Below the pieces are notes generated by a model, which had not been told where the DNA came from, did no database searches, and saw only the letters and a list, made by a program, of their open reading frames with translations. DNA of 64,000 nucleotides, taken from contig NC_134848.1 in NCBI RefSeq assembly GCF_965363235.1, positions 61,838,181 through 61,902,180 of the forward strand, read 5' to 3'. Position 1 is the first letter of the stretch; each line of letters starts with the position of its first letter. The stretch is from Mytilus galloprovincialis. Taxonomy: Eukaryota > Mollusca > Bivalvia > Mytilida > Mytilidae. Below are positions 13,501-26,202 of this stretch, piece by piece. The position numbers and the translations under genes are program-made.

Positions 13501-15929
13501 AGTCTTACATATATATTGGAGCTATTTTGTTCATCAAACAGATATTTTCACACATGAACAATCTTCTTTTGTAAATCCTTGGCTCATATCTAAATATTAA
13601 TGGTAATGTCTCTTCATCAGGCTCTTTCAACAGTTTTTACAGTGTTGCAATTTCAAGAAGTTGAAAGCTTTAAATTTCTTGATGACAATTTCTTTTTCAT
13701 TTAACTTACTATGCTGCCAATTTATCATCGTATATTAACTTTAATAGTGACAAATTATGTTGACATCGTCTAAATGTTTCAACGTATTTATTAAATAATT
13801 CAAGTTGTTTTCCACATAAAGATATACTTTGATGGATTAGGTGAGCATGAAATGATTTTGATGATGCATGTTTTGACTCATGTTATTGTATCTTGATAGA
13901 TAAACGAAGTATTCAGTATCTGAACGGAATACAGGCTTGTAAAATTACCTGGTAAAACTGTTGTATTTGTGCAATTTACGTCTTTTACAATAATTTGTAA
14001 TCGTCCATTTTCTTTTGTCTGTCTTTTTCCGGTAGTAAACCTTTCGTATGACACTAGAACACACTCGCATCATCGCGGGTCCGTTACTGAATAAAAGAAC
14101 CTTTGTCTTCATTTTAACCTGTTTTGTTGTATTTGTATTGCCATCTGAGCAATTTATGCTGAGTGTAAGGTATACAGTTGTGTCTATGTTAAGCATTAGC
14201 ATTCGCAAAATAATATTAATTTTTTTGCAAAGGTACCATTTCTGTACTCAAAATCTGTAGTATTGAGTATTTACTTTGAATATTTAGTAACATTTCTTTA
14301 CTGTAAATTATTGTAATTTTTAGGTTTCTGTATCGAACAGTACTTGGTTTGTATTAACAAAATCTGGTACAAAAAAAATACCAACAGTGATCACAGTATT
14401 CCATGTTTGAAAATGATATCTTGAAGAGATTTGAAATAGACAAACTTTTAAAATGCTGAAATTTAAATGTTGTAACCAAAAATCTGACAAACTTAAATTT
14501 CAAGTACAAATCAAGTACTGTAAAATACAGGTACCTAAATATAACAATAATTCTAAAGTAACACAATAGTACTGAATATCAAAAGTATATTTCCAGTACA
14601 AAGACATTGAACTTACGATGCTGCCCATTTATCATCGTATATTAACTTCAACAGTGCCAAATTATGTTGACATCGTCTAAATGTTTCAACGTTGTTTTTT
14701 TAAAATAATTCAAGTTGTGTTCCACATAAAGATATACTTTGATGGATTAGGTGAATATGAAATTAATTTGATGATGCATGTATAGACTCATGTTATTGTA
14801 TCTTGATAGATAAACTAAGTATTCAGTATCTGGACGGAAGACATGCTTGTAAATTTAGCTGGTTAAACAGTTGTATTTGTGCAACTTACGTCTTTACAAT
14901 AATTTGTAATCGTCCATTTTCTTTTGTCTGTTTAGTCTTTTCTCTTTGATAAACTTTTCGTATGACACTAAAACACACTCGCATCATCGCGGGTCCGTTA
15001 CTGAATTAAAGAACCTTTGTCTTAATTTAAACCTGGTTTGTTGTATTTGTATTGTCATCTGATAAAGTTATGCTCATTGTACGTAAGGTGAACAATTGTC
15101 TCTACTTAAAAATCTGGCTGTTTCATCCTGGTCTGTTTATCTTACTACAAACACAAACGATAAACTTAATTTACTTTTTAACTAATTAACTAAAATCAAA
15201 AGGGGTATTGCCGTGAAAGAAAATAGACTTGTTGTTATTTGGATGGAGAGTTGTCTCATTGGCACTCACACCACATCTTTCTATATCTATTGTTAACTAG
15301 TGTACTATAATGTAAATAATAACATAGATATAAAACAACTACTCGAATAGTTTCAGGTTCTCCTGATAGAGGAGGGATTTACAGAAGGTAACAGGTAGGG
15401 CAACCGGAAACTGCATGTGACATTTTATTGGTATCGGTATATCGGATTCGACCTGGAATTTGTTAAATATTGGTTAAATTTATTATGTAGACACAAAAGG
15501 GCCTGGAATGGTGTAAGTTTTAAACAGCACCATTGTCCTATATTATTTAATATGTAGTTGAATTCTTTGATTCGTCGTTTTTAGGTCTGTCGGCTAACAA
15601 ATTCGATCGCGGTATTTTAGCATTTTATATTATTATAAACTAAGAGATAGAGGAGTTTCTCAGTTTGTGTCATAGTAGACAGACACTTTGATTTATAATA
15701 CCAAGACATTATAATCCGAAACGACGTACGCCAGTTTAATTCAATAACCTAGTTGATAATTGCTATTATGTTCATTACATGGTTGATGAGTATGAGTGAA
15801 TGAGTATATGTTGTAGAGCGCTTAGGGTAATTTTGATATTATATAATGCCCATATATAAATACCGTATAATAACTCATGTTTTCTGGATAAAAGATAAAC
15901 CAAAAGGCGTTGATGAAAAGGAAGCTATA

Positions 15930-16210
15930 ATAAAACAAGATGTGGTATGATAACCAATGAGACAACTCTCTACAAGAGACCAAAATGACAGAGATATTAA
16001 CAGCTATAGGTCACCGTACGACATTCAACAATGAGCAAAACCCATACCACATAGTCGGCTATAAATGGCCCCGAAATGACAAATGTAAAACAATTCAAAC
16101 GAGAAAACTAACAGTCTTATTTATGTACAAAATATGAAAGAAAAACAAATATGTAACACATAAACAAACGACAACCACTGAATTACAGGCTCCTGACTTG
16201 GGACAGAAAC
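15930..16210 (+). repeat. Dispersed mussel-type repeat (caatgagacaactctc family)
   Basis: 'gatgtggtatgataaccaat', 'gagacaactctctacaagag', 'accgtacgacattcaacaat' and 'caactgaattacaggctcct' type phrases. The reverse complement of its left end recurs alone at 15242, 29712 and 56305 as 'gttgtctcattggca...ccacatctt'. Confidence 0.65.
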
Positions 16211-18685
16211 ATACTTATCTTTTCCTGTGATTGTTTATTTATGAAGAACATGGCTTCCTGATAAACAACAACTTCACAACAATTTACAGTTTTTACTATA
16301 TTTCGTCAAGTCCTTGATTATAGATAATTAAACTTGTTTTGTTGGTGATTTATACAGCTTTAACATCTGAATTTTTCGGCAATACCATTCACAAAAATAT
16401 ACCAATTGGGTGCTAAAATTTTCTGATTAGAAATCGACATTGTTTTACTTTGATGTGCTAAAAAATGAAATGTGATCAGACTAAAAGAGCTTGTTATATA
16501 CATATAGCAACTATTTTACCCCTCAAGTTGTAAAAATGAAAAAAAAAATTGATTTTAATTATGAATGAACAGAGAAATAATTTAGTTGTTTGGCAAAGCA
16601 CTGCTTTTTACGCACATTTTTGGGAACAATATATATGAGCTAATTATTTACTCAAAAAGATAGTTTCAAGCATGAACAATCTTTTGGTGTAATGCCTTGG
16701 GTCATATCATAATCATGATGAGGCTATTTCAACAGGTTTTTTTTCAAATTTTGCACGAAATTCTAGACGTTTAAAGCCATAAACTTATTGGTGTCATATT
16801 TTTTTATTTAAAGTTACCTCGTTGCAAATGAAATTTCACATTTTAACGTCACTAGTGCCAAATTCTGTTGACATCGTCTTTTTCTCAGCGCATTCTAACA
16901 TGAATTTCTTTTCTACATAAAGACATATTTTGATAGCATAGACCATAAATGATGTTTATGATGTATTCATTGTCTCTTCTTATTTTACAGAAAAGTTTTA
17001 CGACAAATACGACGTTTTTACCAATCATACCAAAAATGTCAAGTTTGTAAAATCTTGTCGTGTTTACACCAGCTAGAAAATTATATCAACCAGAATAAAA
17101 AATAAATGAATGTTTGTCTAATTTGTATGCTTTAAAATAAATCTGATTGCTTTATTTTGACTGTTAAACCCCCATGAATATTCAGAGTATCCGGAATATA
17201 ATTTGTTTCAACCTTGATTGATACAAAAAAACACCTGGCTTTGAAATACTGCAAATTAAGGTGTTAAACGCACCTCCTCTTTTGTGGATAAAACGGAAAT
17301 GAATAATGAATAAAACGCTGCACGTTTTACTGTGATTGTCTATTGTGAACATGGATCGATTATAAACAACATCAAGATAAGGTACCGTATTAATCATATT
17401 TAGTCTACATTAATAAAAAAAAATTACTAATTACTGTACTAAATGATATGAGCTTTGATCTAGCAACACGTAAAGTAACATTAATTTCTCCGTGTGTTTT
17501 ATCTTTTGTATATTTGTTTATCCTTTGGTATAGTTGTTTTGTGACCTTTCACTATTCTGCTTATATAGGCTTGTGTATTTTGATATATTTGACAATTTTT
17601 TGCAAAGAATTGCCATTTACACATATTTTCGAACAATATGGTGTAGGTGTAAAATTAAGAAATAATTCATGGCAGCCGTAGATTTGTTTTCATTTAACCA
17701 TGTGTCGGGCATTTATATTCGATTATTTTACCCTGAGCGCTTCTAACAGGGCGATTTCGGCAATTTTGTTAATATGAGCTAATCTGTTTATCCAAAAAGA
17801 TGTTTTCACATGAACAATATTCTTCGATGAATCCTTGACTAATAACTAAATAGTAATGTCAAGGTCTCATTAGGAGGCTATTTCAACAGTATTTGCAGTT
17901 ATGAACTAATTTCAAGAAGTTTGAAGCAATAAAATTCTTGGTGCTACATTTTTCAAATTTAACGTTATGATGTTGCTAATGTGTCATCACATGTCAACGA
18001 TACCAGTGAGTCATTGGATCATATCTAAAAACTGTTGGCAATGTCTCCTATTGAAGCTATTTTAAAAGTTTTGTCCAGTCTTACAATTTCAGGAAATTTA
18101 ACGTTTCAATGCTGCCACTTTATCGTCATATATTAACTACACCAGTGTTTCTGTTAAGTTAATGGACTTGTAGTATGACATTATTCATTTCTAGTTCATT
18201 CTAATGATCATAGTCGTGCTTTCCCTGACTGCTGATGACCTTCTTACACGTGATCAATAGGATATTGGATTTGTACTAATTGGTTTTTATGTCATAGATA
18301 CCAAATAATATTACATAGATTTTTTTTTATTGGTTCTCAACTAGCGTTCAGTAATTGCAACTACTTCAAAATATGACCGTGGTGCTTTTGGTTTAAATTG
18401 TTTAATATATTATACATCTTTTAAAAACAGACAACATAATGGCCCATGAAAATACAAACAAATATAGCAACAAACTGTACTGAAAACTATAGATTGAGTA
18501 GCATAAACTCGGTGAAAAAGGAGTGAACTCAGATAATCCAGTAGAATCTGGAGTTCCTTGACAACGTCGAAATCTATCAGGAACTTTAAAAAATCATTGG
18601 TTTTATCAATTTACTGTATCATATTTCAGCATGCTCTTTATGGTTTCAGACAAACAGCATTAATTTTCAGAAAAAGTTGAAGGCC

Positions 18686-21600
18686 ATGGAACTATCAATG
18701 TACATTTGTTTTATAATGATTGCTTTCATGTTTTCCGGGCGACCAGCTCTGCAGACAGGGAAATCTGTTCTTGAGCTATTTCCAGAGTTCGATAATTTGA
18801 AACAACACTATCAGGATATCCAGGCTCAATTAGCAGTCGTTCAATCGAGGCAGAGTGGTAAGTTTATTTAAGCTGGAATTGTGACGATGGGATCAAACAG
18901 AAAGATGTGCAATAAAAGCCATGATTCCTAAGATACATAAATGGTTAAAAAGAGACGAAAGCTACCAAGGCGAAATTCAAATATCATCAATCAAAGAGAA
19001 ACTGAAATCCTCCTTGTGGCAAAAGTGTGAAAGACGACGAAACCACAAATATGTCAACAAAACAATACTTAGAAAAGTAAAGATAAGGCAATACAAGTCC
19101 AACCAAAAACTGCGGAATGGAAAATCAGATCCGGCTTAACTGGTGTCACACGTCAATAAATTATTCTATTATTTTCAAATCAAGTTTTATATATTTAAAT
19201 CATTATTGAATAGAGTTAAAACTATTCAATAGTCATTGTATCAATATGAAGTGTAGCGTAATTGTACCGACCATTTGATATTAAGATTAAAGGGGTACTA
19301 GCTGTCAAATTCATGGTCACCGATTTGACTCAAATTCTCATATTTGATTTATGACAATGTAAAACATTTATCCAAACTATCAAAAGTCTAAAATAAATAA
19401 TTTACAGAGCATGGGGTAGATAATATATAGGTTCGTTTCGTGTGTATTTTAGTCCAGACGTCATCTAATTAACTATCGATTTTACCTCAGATGACCATAT
19501 AAGCGATGTAAACATAAATAAATATATGAATAAATTAAACCAACACGTGCAATTGGATTTTTATAGGTCTGTTTGAATTTATTTTATAGATTAAAAATAG
19601 ATGTTTCTCATTGTTTTCAACCGTATAAGAATTATTGTATGTGCATCGAATTAGTAATCAAATGATTTACCGTAGTTTCACTTTCATTGTTGACATTCTT
19701 TTTCTTTAAATAACCAGTACACGTACAATGTATGCGTTGTCAATCTTTAGCTAGGGGTTAAATTTAAGTTCACATGAATACGGATTTAAAGAGGTCGACT
19801 CATTCACTTGCAAGTGAATTACTAATTATCAATGTTTCTTGGCGTAATTTGACAAAATTGAACCTTTTTGGCTACAAAAAGCGAATTGTTATTTCACTAT
19901 TTCACTTTCATTATTGATTGAACAGAAAAAAATCAAAACTTTAGATGTTTTATATATCTCGTAGCTAGTGCCCCTTTAAAATCGCATAATAATATTTACA
20001 ATAATGACTTAATATGTTAGATTTTTGTTATCATCCTATTATTATCAGGTTTCTTGTTGCATAATATCATGTTGTGCAACGATGGAAATTTCTCTTATAT
20101 GAATGTTTACAAAAAAAACCTAACGTTTCCTGTACGAAATGTGACGCCTGTTAATGACAAGGAAACCAGCCGTAGAAATCATACTTTGTTCTAGCGTCAT
20201 TGACGTCTTGAAGGAATGCATGGTTAGGCGTCAATACGCGGAAAGCAAGCGTTATTGAGGCTGAAACCAGGCGTAAAAATAGGCGTTATATTTGAATGAG
20301 TACGCCTGATCGACAGAAAGCAAGGCGTCATATGCAAATGAGTACGCCTGGTCAATAAATAAATCAGACGTAATATGCTTACATAATACATGTACTACAC
20401 TTAAATTGGATCAGTGTATTACTCTAGCAGTGTACTTTGAATATTTGATACAAATTTGTACTTTCGCTTAAATTTTTCATTGTTTGACAATTATAACTAA
20501 AAATGCAATGACAATACTGCAATGTATCTTGTGAAATACGTTTTTACGCCGGTAGAAAATTTAAGCCTTACTTATTTCAATTTACGTCAGCTTTACCACT
20601 TTTTGTTACGCCTGGAAGTGCTACAAATTTACTTTTCCTGCTGCCTTCCGCCTGGATCTAGGCACGTAACTACCACATACGCATAGTTAACGCGACACAT
20701 CCAGGGGTAGTACGCCATACGATTTCGAACGGGTTACCTTAAAAGCAATATTTTATGAAATATGCTTATACGTGTTAAAGTGTTCAGAACATGCATACTG
20801 ATAACCGACACACTTATGTCTGCCTGCATGATATTAACTGATATAATTATAAAACGTCTTAATTGGAACTAATAATATAATTATAAAATTCTCACTCACC
20901 ATGCTCGTCCGAATTCAAAGTATGTCTGTACTAAATTTCTTAGTTTAAATAAGACAGGAAAATAATGTAGATGTTGTTGTTCGCAGTAACTTGTACTTTT
21001 CTTCGTTAATCCTCCGCAACGGAGCACCCGTGTCACACAGTAGTAAAATATAAAAACCTTATCTTTATAAAGGATATATTTACAGCAGGCCATTATTTAT
21101 CTTTTAAGTATACTTTAAATGAACATTTGTTTTCAAAGGATATTTTAACAAGGTGTTAATAAAGAAATAGTAATATTGATGATAAAAAATTTACAGCGAT
21201 AGATTTAATTGCATTAATTTTATGTATATAGTAACTCATAAAATATAAAGTACTCACTTAAAGTTACTCAAACCCTAAAATTATAACGATTTGATGTAAA
21301 GCAAAGTAGCTTCTACATGTTTGTAAATGATACATGTAATAGTGTCCTCACTCTGTCGTTCTTATCTTAATATAGACTCTCAACCCTTATCTGATATGTT
21401 ATTCCAAAAATTAAATTCAATAAAACTTGAAATAAAAATCAAAATATAAAATATAAATATACAGCCATAATAATGTGTGACCATTGGGTGAAGATCACTT
21501 TATATAGTCTTAATCTGCTTTTGTCATGTTTAGTTTTGAAAATATAGATAACATGTTTAACCATATTAAACAACATGAGAATCCAAATTTCAAACGAAAA

Positions 21601-23747
21601 GAAAAATATTTTAAAATTAGTAGACAATGTAGATTGTTCATGCATTGTCAGAAAATATTTGTAAAATGGCATCCTGATTCAGCAGCCAAAAAGACTGCTA
21701 AAGTTTTTATTTAAGAAGAAGTATTATATGTGATTTATTATAATTCTTTCCAAACAAATTTCAGTGTTAATGTTATGCGTGTTATTGAACAAGATATTTT
21801 TTCAAAGACGCGATGAGACATGGTGTTTCTACTTCCATACAAAAAAATAGACACTTCTTACATAGTACTCGCATACTAAGATTCAGTATTCGTCGCTGGA
21901 TACCAATTATCGTAAGTTTCGTGGGAGCAGATGAACCACGAATTCGGATGTTCAACGAATAACATATTTGCAATAGGCTAAGTATACACAGATTGACAAA
22001 ATCGCGAAAATCAAATATCTACAAAAATGCACTTTTCAGTAATCCATAAACATTAATACCCACAAAGATACATGAGTCCACAGTGTAAAAACAGCTAGTT
22101 CAAAGCCAAAATCAGATTTGATAATTGTTTAGCATTTAACACATTTATAACAATAAAAGATTAAAATCATTAACCAGATAGTAATATCGTTTTGCTGCAG
22201 AAATAAATCCAAATGTTGGCTATGTCAATATGTTATGGCTGTTTTGTAGCTCGTGGTACCACATACGTCAGATGGTCACGTACGCAGTGTTCTGGTAACC
22301 AAACAGAATTAGTATATTCAGGTAGCTTAACCCAGATTTTTTTTCTCAATCGATTTATGAATTTCGAACAGGGTATAGTACTGTTGCCTTCATTTAACTA
22401 TCTTAAAGCATTTTAAACACTCCATACTCTTAATTTTTATTGATTGTAATAATATTTGCTGCTAAAGCTATTCATTCATCCTTGATGTTTCCCTACATGA
22501 ATATTATGCATAAGGAATGTGCGGTGGAGAAAAGGTAGCTGGTGTTGTGAAAAAATGACACATATATTCAAATATTGATATATTAATAGTTCATAAGTAC
22601 GATAATAGTATTAAGAATATGCAAAACAAACATAACAATTTATACATCCTTAACAGTGTCATCTTCGCCACTTTCTAATTACTATTTAGTATTGAACAAT
22701 GGGATCACTTACCAATAGCCAACGACTAACACATGTTATTTCAATGCAAATGTTTAAAAGTAAGCAAAACGTCAGCAGGTTTGAATAAGTACATGTAATT
22801 TTGCATATTTAACAGCAAGGGCATCTCTGTCACACGATGATGACGGCTGTACCCATATTTTGACTATTTTATTTATTATGTCTGTTTAGTTCACGCATCA
22901 TTGTAAATATAACGGAATTTAATGAGACTGTCATCAAAGTGAGAGGGTTAGCGCTATAAAACCAGGTTTAATCCACCATTTTCTACATTTGAAATTGCCT
23001 GTACCAAGTCAGGAAGATGACAGTTCTCCTCCATTTGTTTTTGATGTGTTTTGTTATTTGATTTTGCCATGTGATTATGGACTTTCCGAATTGATTTTCC
23101 TCTAAGTTCAGAACTTTTGTGAATTACTTTTCACATGGACTTATACTTATTTTGTATTTTTATCCTCAATAGCTCCTTCAGTATATCTAGTTTTACCGAA
23201 AGAGAGACAATGTTTCTGTACACTTCCATATTTATAATCAATATGTATTTTATTCATGTGGTGTTTTATATATTTCTGTACAGGCTTTGCAGGTGGTGGA
23301 AAGTATGATGAGTCAGGGTCAGCAGCAGAACCAGTCTGTCTACCAAAGGATCCTGATTTTGTCAAGACTAGTGGCGGTAGCAGTGGTCATATGTATGGAG
23401 CTGAATTTAATAGTAAAGTCTTTGCTTCAAATTGTGTGGACCAAGACGTACCATGTGCTGTCTGTAGAGTGAAGCAGGCCTCCAGTGTTATAATGATACC
23501 AGGGAAGAACAGGTGCTATACAGGATGGAACATGGAGTACCATGGATATCTAGCTTCAAACTACTTTAGTTTTGTTGCTGCAGGGTCATTTGTCTGTATT
23601 GATATACAACCTGAATATGTCAGTGGTGGATCATCATGGAACGGCAACAGTAAACATTTTTATGCCGTTATAGCTCAATGTGGAGTACTTAAATGTCCAC
23701 CGTACAAAAACAACTACCCACTTACATGTGTTGTTTGTTCAAAATAA
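18686..23747 (+). CDS. Secreted short-chain collagen C4-like protein lacking collagen repeats (3 coding exons)
   Basis: Coding exons are 18686-18857, 22250-22321 and 23284-23747 (708 nt, 235 residues plus TAA), all bounded by GT/AG and in phase. Exon 1 gives a signal peptide (hydrophobic residues 5-17, then Ser-Gly-Arg-Pro) and a short helix-prone stretch (about 29-57, with FDNLKQHYQDIQAQL). Exons 2-3 give the conserved domain: GTTYVRW (60-66), then DQDVPCAVCR, a MIPG...CYTGW...EYHGYL block, CGVLKCPPY and a terminal LTCVVCSK. From knowledge of the family this is the C-terminal domain of mollusc proteins annotated 'short-chain collagen C4-like'. Those usually have Gly-X-Y repeats before this domain; I see none in the exons or in intron 1. 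An acceptor-like AG at 18669-18670 just before the ATG suggests an upstream 5'UTR exon. A TTG nine bases upstream is in frame, but the ATG is the better start. AATAAA occurs at 23833-23838. Likely extracellular; ligand unknown. Confidence 0.85.
19291..19975. mobile_element. TTAA-flanked non-autonomous TIR element (about 685 bp)
   Basis: It begins AGGGGTACTAGCT directly after TTAA (19287-19290) and ends AGCTAGTGCCCCT directly before TTAA (19976-19979). TTAA target duplication is characteristic of piggyBac-type transposons, but the terminal bases are not the classic piggyBac ones, so the superfamily is inferred. It has no coding capacity. It lies in intron 1 of the C4-like gene. A diverged fragment of similar sequence appears near 1590-1760. 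Confidence 0.65.
20090..20700. repeat. Region rich in (A)GGCGTAA / TTACGCC(T) motifs
   Basis: At least ten copies of GGCGT or ACGCC motifs in both orientations ('accaggcgtaaaaataggcg', 'gagtacgcctggtcaataaa', 'ttacgcctgg'). A small related cluster is at 58790-58925. It lies in intron 1 of the C4-like gene. Confidence 0.55.
22820..23110 (-). repeat. Dispersed repeat, minus copy (partner at 40150-40420)
   Basis: The reverse complement matches 40150-40420 over about 270 bp, for example 'gacttggtacaggca' and 'ggttttatagcgct'. It lies in intron 2 of the C4-like gene. Confidence 0.8.
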
Positions 23748-23838
23748 AAACTAAATTCAATAGTAATTGATGTTTGATATCAGAGTTGATTAAATGTTAC
23801 TGCTATTGAATATCGTATGAAATTTGTGAAGAAATAAA

Positions 23839-25139
23839 ATGTTGGTAAGAATTAATGGTTTAATTTTTAAATAAACTCATTAATTGTGTATGCCTTCTTT
23901 AAAATTGAATGATATACATTTAATAATTCGGAACTTTTGATAATGTATTCTGATATTACATCACTTGTGTAGGAAACTGATCGAATAAAAAAAATGAAAG
24001 GGCAAAGTAGAGTACATAGTTGAAGAGGCGTATCTGCATGTAATTTTTAAGTTGTGTTTCTAGATTGTAGATAACGGGCTTCATAGTTCTTAGTAAGCTC
24101 ATTGCATAAACAGTGTATGTGAAGTGCGGATCCTAAAATACCATTTTCACTGTATATGCCATGCATTTCTGATGTAGAATGGTAAATAAACAGACGAAAA
24201 AATTATGATTTTTTAAAGAAAATGAAGAAAATTGTTCACATGTATTATATTTAGTAATAAATAATACAAGTTATACAAAATAAGAGATGGGAACGGGTTT
24301 TTTAACGCACCGAGAGCCATCCATACGTGAAATATATACCGAAATAGGTGAATATTTAGGACGTTGTACGAACAAATCGTGCAGGTGATAAAAAACTAGC
24401 AGGAAAGATGTAGTTGCAAAAACATATTCATTACAACACAATTATTAATGTTGTATAACGTAGAATAGCTTTTGTTATTCAGTTTGCCCATATTGTATTG
24501 AATTCCACTATAATGCTATCTTTATGCAAGTCATGTTTACTGTTGAATAATGATACTTTACTTTCATTTTCACTGTAGAGCGATTCATTAGTATTGTATA
24601 TGCGGTGCATTTTCACTGCATGAATTTTATTAATTTTTATGCATTAAATTCCAAATTCAGCCGACTTGCACAAACAATAATTAAAGTAATAAAAGGATTT
24701 GATAGTGCTGACTTTGAGATGAAAAGTTTGATTGAACACTCCAATAAATTCAAAAGAATTGATATTTATTTCAAATAAAACACATCGTTGTCATAATATA
24801 ACAATATGTGGATCATTTCAGAGTTGAAAGTGTTTTTAGATTAATGCAAAAATTAATGCATGCCAATTTGATAAAATTCAGGTTTCTGCAGTAGTCATTA
24901 TACGCATGTGCAAACAAATTTTATCATTGGATTTCGAGTATTGGTCTATTCACCAATCAGAAGAAGCATGTCATAGATTTTTTTATAATTCATCAGAATC
25001 TTTATTTAAAGTGTAGTTATATTTATCCAATGCATTGCAACTTCATCACTGAATACGTACATCTCGCATGTCTATCGAAATAGAATAGGATAAAAGGGGA
25101 TAAAAACAACAATACTTTCTAATATTTTTTTTATAAATC
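23839..25139. other. Downstream of the C4-like gene, nothing recognisable
   Basis: Contains the 3' flank after the AATAAA at 23833, then AT-rich sequence. 'catgcatttctgatgtagaa' near 24160 has an inverse near 27305-27330 ('ctacatcagaaatgaac'), suggesting one more long inverted pair around the intervening repeats. Confidence 0.5.
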
Positions 25140-25700
25140 ACTTCTTGACCAATTTCAATGACGTTTTGAAGTAAGATTTTTTTATTTTGGGTCCGGTTTT
25201 AAATTGGCCCACAGGGTCCAAAATAAAATTTGAGGTTCTTTGGTAGGCTGAATCCGTACATGATTGTGTTTATTATTATTTTTTTTAATTTTTGGCCCAT
25301 TTAACAAGTTTGTGGGGTCCAAGCTGTCAAGAAATAAATTCTTTTGGATTTCAACAACAGTTCAATACTTGGGGTACTTTGGAATGCTGAATCTAACCGT
25401 GTTTTTAAATTTGGGATTTTGGTATTTTGGGCCAAGTTATCGAAATGGTCCACATTGAGGCCCAAAGGGTCCGAAATTCAACATTTTTTTGATTTCATCA
25501 AAAATGAAGTCTAGCTTGAATGTTGTGTACATACTTACCCCAAACTGTTCAGGGTTCGACCTCTGCGGTAGTATCAAGGGTGCTATACAACACGTACATC
25601 ATGTTCCAATACAACTTTATCAGTATACGTTTTTGACAGGTAAAGTTTGCCCTACACAACTTGACTTGCATTTCAAGCTTTAATGACTTTGGATAATTAT
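25140..25700 (+). repeat. Dispersed repeat with tandem halves (ggtccaaaat...gctgaatc)
   Basis: Two or three units contain 'ggcccacagggtccaaaata', 'ggtactttggaatgctgaat' and 'tttggcccat', then 'actgttcagggttcgacctc'. The last phrase recurs inverted at 26290-26325 ('gcagagatcgaaccctgaac'), so the element may have two ends here. Confidence 0.6.
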
Positions 25701-25777
25701 ATGTCACATTGTCGTTTCATTTTATACAGTAAAGAACATGCAAGCAATAATCGAGCTAAAAACTATCTTTCCTTCAG

Positions 25778-25986
25778 AATATGGATGTTGAGGCATTTGG
25801 GGGCTCAACAATAGGGGAGGCAAGTGAAGATGAATCACAGAAAAAAGAACTAAAGTTAAGGAGGGGTCTTCATACCAATGCACGTATTGTCCTTTCAAGA
25901 CAAAATGGGTAGCTAGTTTTCCCAGGCATAAGAAGATCCACACTAATGGGTTAAAGAAATGTGACCAGTGTGAATTAAAATTTTAA
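25778..25986 (+). pseudogene. Broken exon of a C2H2 zinc-finger gene
   Basis: After a good acceptor (tttccttcag) the frame reads MDVEAFGGSTIGEASEDESQ and continues to about 25870. A change of frame then gives a perfect C2H2 finger: Cys-X2-Cys-X12-His-X3-His (CTYCPFKTKWVASFPRHKKIH) followed by the start of a second (KKCDQCEL) and a stop. The two parts are in different frames, so the sequence is decayed or has an unseen splice. No partner exons were found nearby. A dispersed repeat begins 90 bp downstream. Confidence 0.6.
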
Positions 25987-26075
25987 GACTTCTCAATAAG
26001 CATAACAACTGATAGCATGGAGAAGCCTGATTTGTACTCATTGTTCCAAACACTTCAAAAGCAGAACTGGGCAGT

Positions 26076-26202
26076 GGCGGATCCAGAACTTTTTGTCAGG
26101 CGGGCCCGATGGCTGACCTAAAGGGGGGTTGGGGGTTCAAGTCATGCTTCAGTGATTCCCTTTATAATCAACCAAATTTTTCCAAGGCCCCCTGGATACG
26201 CC
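26076..26202 (+). mobile_element. GGCGGATCC-type short TIR element, copy 2
   Basis: GGCGGATCCAGAACTTTTTG at the left, 'catgcttcagtgattccctt' inside, and a mutated right end GGATACGCC. Same order as copy 1. Confidence 0.75.

Larger units (their letters stand above)
7560..18150. repeat. Old segmental array of recurring, diverged modules
   Basis: Three module types recur in the same orientation. Module A ('gccgacaaatacaagacagt' to 'gttcacag.gtct.aaatata') at about 8020-8290, 11620-11890 and 16990-17230. Module B ('acataaagatatactttgat', 'gataaactaagtatt', 'gacactagaacacac...catc', 'gcgggtccgttactgaat') at about 9330-9780, 12400-12990, 13800-14190 and 14700-15110. Module C ('cctcaaattgtaaaaatggt', 'aacagagggatataattt') at about 8810-8960, 9010-9130 and 12050-12210. 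No conserved ORF runs through the copies, so I call it non-coding duplication. Confidence 0.75.

Noticed and set aside
18921-19139. 72-codon lysine-rich ORF in intron 1 of the C4-like gene
   Set aside because: No domain, no splice sites in frame with the flanking exons, and a composition typical of AT-rich chance ORFs.
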